Shown: positions 60,701 through 64,000 of the stretch, piece by piece
How positions within the stretch are numbered: the stretch's first letter is position 1
Layout of the letters: each line of letters opens with the position of its first letter
Assembly: GCF_023343835.1 (NCBI RefSeq)
Contig: NC_064439.1
Coordinates: forward strand, 30,853,933 to 30,917,932
Length of the DNA: 64,000 bases
From: Lagopus muta
Taxonomy: Eukaryota > Chordata > Aves > Galliformes > Phasianidae
Direction: 5' to 3'
Program-made: the position numbers and the translations under genes
The notes under the pieces: generated by a model
The model's database searches: none
Told to the model about the DNA's origin: nothing
The model's input: the letters and a program-made list of their open reading frames with translations, nothing else

Positions 60701-63262
60701 TATCCACAATTTGTGAGATACATTTGTCATTTGAGAAGTGTCACAGTTTGTGTTATCACCTTTATGACCTTTGATAGTTCTAGTGTGGGCTAAAATCTGG
60801 CAGTGTATTCTATTACAGTTAGAGATGATAGGTGTGTGTGACTTTATCTCCTTTCTACTTTACACACAATTTTTTCTGTCAGAAAAAAGAGGATATTATG
60901 GTTCTTTTGAAGTCAGCATAGAATGTTGTGATTAAAGTTGGCTGACCTGTTTAAAGAGAGAGGGTGATGCCTCTGCTGCAACATGCTGTTGGTCTCACTT
61001 GAAATTCTGAGTGCAGCTTTTTCCCGCAGGAGCAACGTGCTGCTGCAGACACGATGGTTGTTGGTACCCTGAGCTTGGTTTCTCCTGAACTGAAGATGGG
61101 GCAGCCAGCTTCTCCAGCCTCTGACATGTATGCCTATGGCTGCCTTCTGTTCTGGGTGAGTTATGGCTTATGAGAGAGTTTCTGGTAATAGTACTGTAGC
61201 ACATGTAGCAATAAATGAATAAATGTTATTTTCTACTTTGAAATATTTTGGAGAAATAAGCATTCATATGGTAGGATGGGTCCCTGGACAACCTGATGTA
61301 GTATTTGATCTAGCAGTTGACTACATCTGTAGCAAGAGGACTGGAACTTGATGATCCTCAAAGTCTCTTCCAACCCAAGCCATTCTATGGTGATTCTTTG
61401 AAATTTTTAAACTAGGTGGTAGTTGTGGAACAGATGGGAGTTAAGACTGAGCAGAAAGTAGGTTTTTTTTTCTGTTAGGTGTGCAATGTAATCTACATAG
61501 AGTGTAGTAACATGACCAAGAACTGTTACTGTTCCTCATGCTGTGGATTGTTGGCTCTTACTAATTCATTCACTGTGAGCCTTTTTTTCTTTCACCCTTG
61601 CCCATGAGGAATTGCCTTCATCTTCCTGTTGTTTGATTTGGGTAAGAACAGGACTTTCAAATGGATATTTTGTTTCTTGTGTGATGTGTCAGAGGGGAGG
61701 AGAAAGCAGTCTGCTTTCCTGTGCTAGGTTGTGTGTTACACAGCATCTCCTCTTCCTTGTCCTTTTTTTGCTTCTAGTATTGCACTGCAGTTTCCTTAGC
61801 TCAGTACATCAATGTCATGTGTTCCAAATGGAAGACTTCAAACCTCATAGGCTTTAAAAACCATGAGCTACCCAGCAGTTATTGATGTTGTCATGCAATG
61901 ATTTTTCACGAACACTTGGTATGTTGGGGCCAGTTCACTGAGTCCCTCTTGGTGGGCCAGGTACATCATTTCATCTTCTTGGGAAATGTGGGCAGTTCAA
62001 TCGGCTGTGCAGCATAGCTTTGTTAATTCCTTCTGTGTCACAGGATCTGGAGATGCTTTGTAAATTGCATGTTAATTTTTATCCTCTACCAGTTACGTCT
62101 GCTGAGAAGATGAGCCTTGTTCATATGAAAGTCATAACTCTTTGTTTTCCTCCCAGTTTAGGTAGCAGTTGCTTAAAATTGAGTAACTTTTCTATGGAAG
62201 TAGATAAACTAAAGTATAGCTTAATATTGTAATGCTTGTAACTTATTAATATGGTATAGTTTGGTTGGAATGATTTCAGTACCACTCAGATCTTCATCTG
62301 CTTTAAAAAAATTCTTATTAAAAGTTGAATTCCCGGTGAGTGAAAAAAAGTGAGTGTGAAATAAATGGAGAAAATGAAGCCACCATAACAAATGGTAATT
62401 GCTGGCTCTACTCAAAGAGAATATCTGGGATGCAGCAATATCTGCAGTCTTTTGAAACCCTATCCAAGCTCCCCAGGTGAATTTCGAAGTAATCTGTGTA
62501 TATTTAATTAATCTGTAGCTCAGTCTTGTTGTATTGATCGTTTGAAAATATTCAGCTTGTTGACTCAGCAGATACCAGTTTAATGACAGGTGTCTGAAAT
62601 GGTGTTCTTCTGAACAGTCCTGCCACCTGTAAAATGGAGACAGTGGTTTTGTGAGTTCTTGAAGGCTCTTGTGTCACAAGAGCTCAGCACTGATTAAAGA
62701 GATGCTTCTTTCTCCTGTCTTTGTACAGAGGAATTTGCAGCTTAATTTGCAAACAGAATTTTGAGGGGAGAAAAAAAAAAAAAAAGCTGAATATAGATAT
62801 AGTTTTCTGGGCAATAGTAAAGGGATGGGGAAATTTCACTTCATTGATGGGTGTAGGATTCACATCTGTCTGTTAGAGCACACTCTAAGAGGTGTTGTGG
62901 GGTATGGAATTAAATATACAGCTTAGGCATCGACTTTGAGTCATATTTCAGAGTCCATTTTCTTTGGACATCTGATAGTTGCTTTTCTAATACTGTATTT
63001 TTATATGAGTCTTGTTTCTGTGCAAGGGCACCCCGAGGCCCCTGTGTATTTTTCCCTATTGTGAAAATACAAGCAAGTCAATAGAAGCAACTGTTTTCCA
63101 CAGCAATCATTTTCATTTGAATCTTCCTGACTGATACTTGTTTAAACTAAAGGAGAAAACAGTGTTACGTATTAGGTATCTTTTAATTTACAGCTTTGCA
63201 TTCAAAACCAGGAATTTGGCATAAAAGAAGATGGAACGCCTGAGGTGGATGCAGTTGGCATG
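34474..63262 (+). CDS. STK31: STK31, 22 coding exons in window (934 codons, 3' end missing)
   Basis: Serine/threonine-kinase-like 31 is a germ-cell cytoplasmic Tudor protein. Twenty-two exons join without a frame break into 934 codons; the human protein is 1019 aa. Domains: single Tudor domain at about residues 40-150 (CWYRC, then YIDYGN); charged coiled-coil segments at about 275-390 and 560-680; kinase-like domain from about 705. The kinase region is degenerate. The HRD-loop position reads VHGSLHGNN, so the catalytic Asp is absent, and the DFG position reads [23 protein letters not shown] segment resembles the APE/substrate region. Start: the ATG at 34474 has an in-frame upstream stop if exon 2 begins at 34440. 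The final two or so exons lie beyond the right edge. Confidence 0.96.
35118..35170 (+). CDS. STK31: STK31 coding exon 2
   Basis: Encodes (A)[17 protein letters not shown]. Acceptor is TCCTTCAAG; donor is CACAG/GTGAGT, leaving phase 0. Confidence 0.95.
35305..35490 (-). mobile_element. CR1 3'-end fragment, minus strand, next to an A-rich tract
   Basis: Plus-strand TAGAATCGCTGTGGTTGGAA, CCATGTCTCTTAATGCCACA and CTCTGGGTAGTTTGTTCC are antisense CR1 of a different subfamily from the longer copies. It is followed by a run of 26 or more A at 35491-35516, and lies in an STK31 intron. Confidence 0.85.
36600..36698 (+). CDS. STK31: STK31 coding exon 3
   Basis: Residues 36-68, including [20 protein letters not shown]. 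Phase 0 at both ends. Acceptor is CACACCTAG; donor is AATAAG/GTACGT. It is the N-terminal part of the extended Tudor fold. Confidence 0.95.
36699..37624 (+). other. STK31: STK31 intron (exons 3-4)
   Basis: A GT-AG intron of 926 bp. No repeats or exons were recognised. Confidence 0.85.
37625..37699 (+). CDS. STK31: STK31 coding exon 4 with a GC splice donor
   Basis: Residues 69-93: [20 protein letters not shown] then INSEK, the first strands of the Tudor core. The next exon continues with [10 protein letters not shown] in phase 0, so the exon must end at AAG, and the intron begins GCAGGA. The human protein shows the same Glu-Lys/Cys junction. Confidence 0.92.
37700..38455 (+). other. STK31: STK31 intron (exons 4-5), GC-AG
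   Basis: A 756-bp intron with a weak GC donor (GCAGGA) and acceptor CATTGTTACAG. The exon frame reads through the donor for 39 codons. Confidence 0.85.
38456..38614 (+). CDS. STK31: STK31 coding exon 5
   Basis: Residues 94-146, the second half of the Tudor domain: [12 protein letters not shown], with the aromatic/Asp pattern used by methyl-arginine-binding Tudor pockets, and [11 protein letters not shown]. Donor is GACCAG/GTGAGT. Confidence 0.96.
38615..39647 (+). other. STK31: STK31 intron (exons 5-6)
   Basis: A GT-AG intron of 1033 bp. Nothing notable was recognised. Confidence 0.85.
39648..40000 (+). CDS. STK31: STK31 coding exon 6
   Basis: 353 nt, ending in phase 2 (donor ACAAA/GTAAGG). 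It encodes [40 protein letters not shown] and a basic, Pro-rich linker. This follows the region after the Tudor domain in human STK31 (FLGSLIFEKEIKMR). Confidence 0.95.
40001..41698 (+). other. STK31: STK31 intron (exons 6-7)
   Basis: A 1.7-kb GT-AG intron with an A-rich patch near 40832-40865. No other feature was seen. Confidence 0.85.
41699..41885 (+). CDS. STK31: STK31 coding exon 7 (coiled coil)
   Basis: Encodes highly charged helix [20 protein letters not shown] followed by [19 protein letters not shown], with heptad-like Leu spacing. Acceptor is TTTTTAAAG; donor is CTTCAG/GTATGT. Confidence 0.93.
41886..43752 (+). other. STK31: STK31 intron (exons 7-8)
   Basis: A 1.87-kb GT-AG intron. 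It has a T run at about 42865-42882 and a short G run at 43141-43150. A CACAGAATCGCAGC piece near 42278 hints at a tiny CR1 scrap, too short to call. Confidence 0.8.
43753..43877 (+). CDS. STK31: STK31 coding exon 8 (coiled coil)
   Basis: Encodes [20 protein letters not shown] and [20 protein letters not shown]; phase 2 end. It corresponds to human YTLKTYIDTRMKNLAAKMEI. Confidence 0.94.
43878..44548 (+). other. STK31: STK31 intron (exons 8-9)
   Basis: A GT-AG intron of 671 bp. Nothing notable. Confidence 0.85.
44549..44708 (+). CDS. STK31: STK31 coding exon 9
   Basis: Encodes [20 protein letters not shown] through [18 protein letters not shown]. It matches the human FGKDLSDAIQVLDEG...IIWAEYSLAQENI region. 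Donor is AATGGG/GTACGT. Confidence 0.94.
44709..48807 (+). other. STK31: STK31 intron (exons 9-10)
   Basis: A 4.1-kb GT-AG intron. It contains a 34-bp uninterrupted T run (45737-45770) and, on the minus strand, an 83-codon open frame (48030-47779) noted in the findings. No CR1 was recognised here. Confidence 0.8.
45737..45770. repeat. long poly(T) run
   Basis: Thirty-four consecutive T on the plus strand, preceded by TTTCTTTC. It could be an old A-tail on the minus strand, but no recognisable element precedes it. Confidence 0.9.
48808..48930 (+). CDS. STK31: STK31 coding exon 10
   Basis: Residues 422-462: [20 protein letters not shown] and [20 protein letters not shown]. It matches human IAQRNEMQQKLYMSVEDFIL. 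Donor is TTACAG/GTATGG. Confidence 0.95.
49472..49532 (+). mobile_element. CR1 3'-tail scrap, plus strand
   Basis: TTGGGAGTTGAAACTTCATGATCTTTGAGGTCCC..., ending CCATTCTGTGATTCT, resembles the last about 60 bp of CR1, including its terminal octamers. Confidence 0.65.
51353..52745 (-). mobile_element. CR1 LINE, about 1.4 kb, minus strand
   Basis: This is the longest CR1 here. The plus strand shows antisense 3'-end sequence (CAGAATCATATGGGTTGAAA), then CTTGGGCAACCTGTTCCAGT, CTTCTCTTCTCCAAGCTAAA, CTGCACAGCTTGGTGTCGTC, GCCATGCTGGCTGTCTC and a GATCTTCCCAGGCATAG segment. On the minus strand this runs back through the reverse-transcriptase core, with frames broken by stops. The 5' end is truncated near 52745. 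Confidence 0.95.
53639..53818 (+). CDS. STK31: STK31 coding exon 11
   Basis: Residues 463-522: [20 protein letters not shown] through [16 protein letters not shown]. It matches human LSVSLEAVYGQAKEGANSDE. Donor is CTAAAG/GTAAAG. Confidence 0.96.
54149..54227 (+). mobile_element. CR1 3'-tail fragment, plus strand
   Basis: GGCAGCCCTGCCTGAAGCAG, GTTGAAGCTTCGTGATCCTT and CCCATTCTGTGATTCTGT match the CR1 terminal segment with two octamer repeats. Confidence 0.85.
54987..55018. repeat. (TA)n followed by poly(T)
   Basis: About eleven TA units, then about ten T. Confidence 0.9.
55289..55405 (+). CDS. STK31: STK31 coding exon 12
   Basis: Residues 523-561: [20 protein letters not shown], an acidic Ser/Glu-rich stretch, then [12 protein letters not shown]. 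Donor is TTAACA/GTATGT. It is acidic like the human counterpart but diverged. Confidence 0.94.
55632..55703 (-). mobile_element. internal CR1 fragment, minus strand
   Basis: AGAAGATCAGGTTCGTCAGG, then GATTTGCCTTTTATGAACCTGTGCTGGCT corresponds to the same internal CR1 segment seen at about 52545-52600 in the long copy. It ends about 40 bp before STK31 exon 13. Confidence 0.7.
55746..55865 (+). CDS. STK31: STK31 coding exon 13
   Basis: Residues 562-601: [20 protein letters not shown] and [20 protein letters not shown]. Acceptor is TCAATCTAG; donor is TTGAG/GTTAGT. Confidence 0.95.
55866..56364 (+). other. STK31: STK31 intron (exons 13-14)
   Basis: A GT-AG intron of 499 bp with a T-rich acceptor tract. 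Otherwise plain. Confidence 0.85.
56365..56496 (+). CDS. STK31: STK31 coding exon 14 (coiled coil)
   Basis: Residues 602-645: [20 protein letters not shown] and [20 protein letters not shown]. It matches human LLSIKKTLKSLKALLRWKLV. Confidence 0.96.
56497..57020 (+). other. STK31: STK31 intron (exons 14-15)
   Basis: A GT-AG intron of 524 bp. Nothing notable. Confidence 0.85.
57021..57122 (+). CDS. STK31: STK31 coding exon 15 (coiled coil)
   Basis: Residues 646-679: [20 protein letters not shown] and [14 protein letters not shown], a regular heptad helix. Donor is AATAT/GTAAGT. Confidence 0.96.
57123..58028 (+). other. STK31: STK31 intron (exons 15-16)
   Basis: A GT-AG intron of 906 bp with a T run (about 57858-57876). 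No other feature. Confidence 0.85.
58029..58109 (+). CDS. STK31: STK31 coding exon 16
   Basis: Residues 680-706: [20 protein letters not shown] then AGILTYM. It matches human [20 protein letters not shown] and lies just before the kinase-like domain. Confidence 0.96.
58110..58415 (+). other. STK31: STK31 intron (exons 16-17)
   Basis: A GT-AG intron of 306 bp. Nothing notable. Confidence 0.9.
58416..58541 (+). CDS. STK31: STK31 coding exon 17 (kinase-like N-lobe start)
   Basis: Residues 707-748: [20 protein letters not shown], then [20 protein letters not shown]. The nucleotide-loop position reads [12 protein letters not shown] and lacks a clear GxGxxG. Confidence 0.96.
58542..59219 (+). other. 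STK31: STK31 intron (exons 17-18)
   Basis: A GT-AG intron of 678 bp with short T and A runs. Otherwise plain. Confidence 0.85.
59220..59345 (+). CDS. STK31: STK31 coding exon 18 with a GC splice donor
   Basis: Residues 749-790: [20 protein letters not shown], then [11 protein letters not shown]. The frame resumes with [14 protein letters not shown], so the exon ends at AAG (59345) and the intron starts GCAAGA, a good GC-donor match. Human reads [19 protein letters not shown] across the same junction. Confidence 0.94.
59346..59593 (+). other. STK31: STK31 intron (exons 18-19), GC-AG
   Basis: A short 248-bp intron: donor GCAAGA, acceptor TTCTTGTTGAAG. Confidence 0.88.
59594..59680 (+). CDS. 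STK31: STK31 coding exon 19
   Basis: Residues 791-819: [20 protein letters not shown] then QADAPLTLE, the hinge region of the kinase-like fold. Donor is TAGAA/GTAAGT. Confidence 0.96.
59681..60478 (+). other. STK31: STK31 intron (exons 19-20)
   Basis: A GT-AG intron of 798 bp. An open frame of 111 codons (59939-60274) has no recognisable product and looks incidental. Confidence 0.85.
60479..60628 (+). CDS. STK31: STK31 coding exon 20 (degenerate catalytic loop)
   Basis: Residues 820-869: [20 protein letters not shown], then [16 protein letters not shown] and [12 protein letters not shown]. The HRD catalytic loop is HGS...NN, and DFG is DFD. The same substitutions occur in the human protein, so they are ancestral, not damage. 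Confidence 0.97.
60629..61029 (+). other. STK31: STK31 intron (exons 20-21)
   Basis: A GT-AG intron of 401 bp. Nothing notable. Confidence 0.88.
61030..61155 (+). CDS. STK31: STK31 coding exon 21
   Basis: Residues 870-911: [20 protein letters not shown], then [24 protein letters not shown]...SD.YAYGCLL corresponds to the APE motif and helix F (D..S.G) of kinases. Donor is TTCTGG/GTGAGT. Confidence 0.97.
61156..63193 (+). other. STK31: STK31 intron (exons 21-22)
   Basis: A 2.0-kb GT-AG intron. It contains a small plus-strand CR1 tail (61333-61397) and an A run (about 62770-62785). Nothing else was recognised. Confidence 0.85.
61333..61397 (+). mobile_element. CR1 3'-tail scrap, plus strand
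   Basis: CAAGAGGACTGGAACTTGAT, CTCTTCCAACCCAAGCCATT, then CTATGGTGATTCTTTG match the CR1 terminus with diverged octamers. Confidence 0.75.
63194..63262 (+). CDS. STK31: STK31 coding exon 22
   Basis: Residues 912-934: [20 protein letters not shown] then VGM. It matches human LSVQNQEFEINKDGIPKVDQ. Donor is GGCATG/GTATGT. The C-terminal remainder is outside the window. Confidence 0.95.
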
Positions 63263-64000
63263 GTATGTGTATTGTCTGAGGCAGATTAGACTGGTGTTAC
63301 TTAGAGATATCTATTAATAATATTTTTTTTGAAAGTAAAAAAAAATTGTATGTACTGGGTTGAAAGTGTTCTGACTTGAATATTCTAGATGGCATGCATA
63401 AATTATATTTGAGGAAGAGGAAAATTCCAGAGTTTTCTTAATAATTAAATTAACCTCAGAAGAACAACTTTGCATGTAACTTGGTATCCTCCAATTAAAG
63501 ACTTGGAAATAAATAATTGAGATTTGTGCCTCAGATGATAATTGAGGTAGGAACCTCTTTTCTCAGGTCAAGGAAGTTGATTTTGCTCATCTGTCTTTTA
63601 CATAATAATTGCATAATTCATGAGCATTAATAACATGGCCAACTTCCATTTTAGTCACTTAATTGCAGTTGTAAAGAAGTATCATACTCCTTATCTTTTG
63701 CCCATTTTCTCTTTTTGTGTGTGTGAAACGTAAGCTTTCCCTTGCCTCTGAAAGGAATCCAGAGGCATAAGACAACCGTGCATGATATGAACTTCTTTTG
63801 ATGCTTTCACTCTTTTCTGTCAGCCATTGTGCTATGCCTGCCTTAGCATCAGCAACTGTTGACTCCTGGAACTGTATTTTCGCTCTGTGTTTTGAGACTT
63901 AGTGTTAGCCATTGTCTTGATTTTGAAGTTAATTCTTTGCTTATGATAGGAAACATCTCTTGGATGTTAATCGCAGTTAGATATTTTTATGGCCTTCTCT
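63263..64000 (+). other. STK31: STK31 intron after exon 22 (runs off the edge)
   Basis: Intronic AT-rich sequence. No further exon with STK31-like coding content was found before the window ends. Confidence 0.8.

Noticed and set aside
1-64000. Searched for tRNA, snRNA, CRISPR arrays, operons, riboswitches or a defence/biosynthetic system.
   Set aside because: None was recognised. The window is ordinary avian euchromatin, and small intronic snoRNAs or miRNAs cannot be excluded by eye.

Overview
The window is vertebrate nuclear DNA, almost certainly from a bird and most likely a galliform close to chicken. The evidence is CR1 LINE fragments in both orientations, two remnants of a galliform-type mariner (Mariner1_GG/Galluhop-like), compact introns, CpG-island promoters, and a gene order matching the conserved TRA2A - CCDC126 - FAM221A - STK31 block (human 7p15.3, upstream of NPY). 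No bacterial, plasmid, CRISPR or phage features are present.

Layout. 1-1600: the 5' end of TRA2A on the minus strand (12-codon first coding exon, CpG-island promoter, start of intron 1, which holds a candidate stop-containing 'poison' exon). 1600-6010: intergenic DNA ending in a minus-strand CR1 that stops at the next promoter. 6010-18475: CCDC126 (+), with a CpG-island promoter, a long first intron, a probable second 5'UTR exon, two coding exons (139 aa) and a 3'UTR with a good poly(A) signal. 18.5-23.6 kb: intergenic. 23.6-30.8 kb: FAM221A (+), seven coding exons, 296 aa; its first exon and promoter lie between two oppositely oriented mariner remnants. 30.8-33.9 kb: intergenic, with a 160-bp polypurine tract. 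33.9-64 kb: STK31 (+), 22 coding exons giving 934 codons in an unbroken reading frame. The last exons lie beyond the right edge.

Functions. TRA2A is a serine/arginine-rich splicing regulator. CCDC126 is a small type II membrane or secreted protein resembling the N-terminal stem of MGAT5. FAM221A is a poorly characterised cysteine-rich protein. STK31 is a germ-cell Tudor/coiled-coil protein with a degenerate kinase-like C-terminus. The genes are syntenic neighbours and nothing suggests a shared pathway.

Most notable: three non-canonical GC-AG introns among about 28 inspectable ones; a candidate TRA2A poison exon; tandem E2F sites plus an NRF1 site in the STK31 promoter; transposon remnants abutting three of four promoters; and a run of degraded, coding-like minus-strand frames inside CCDC126 intron 1. 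All exon borders were read by hand from splice consensus, frame continuity and remembered human orthologues. No alignment was run.
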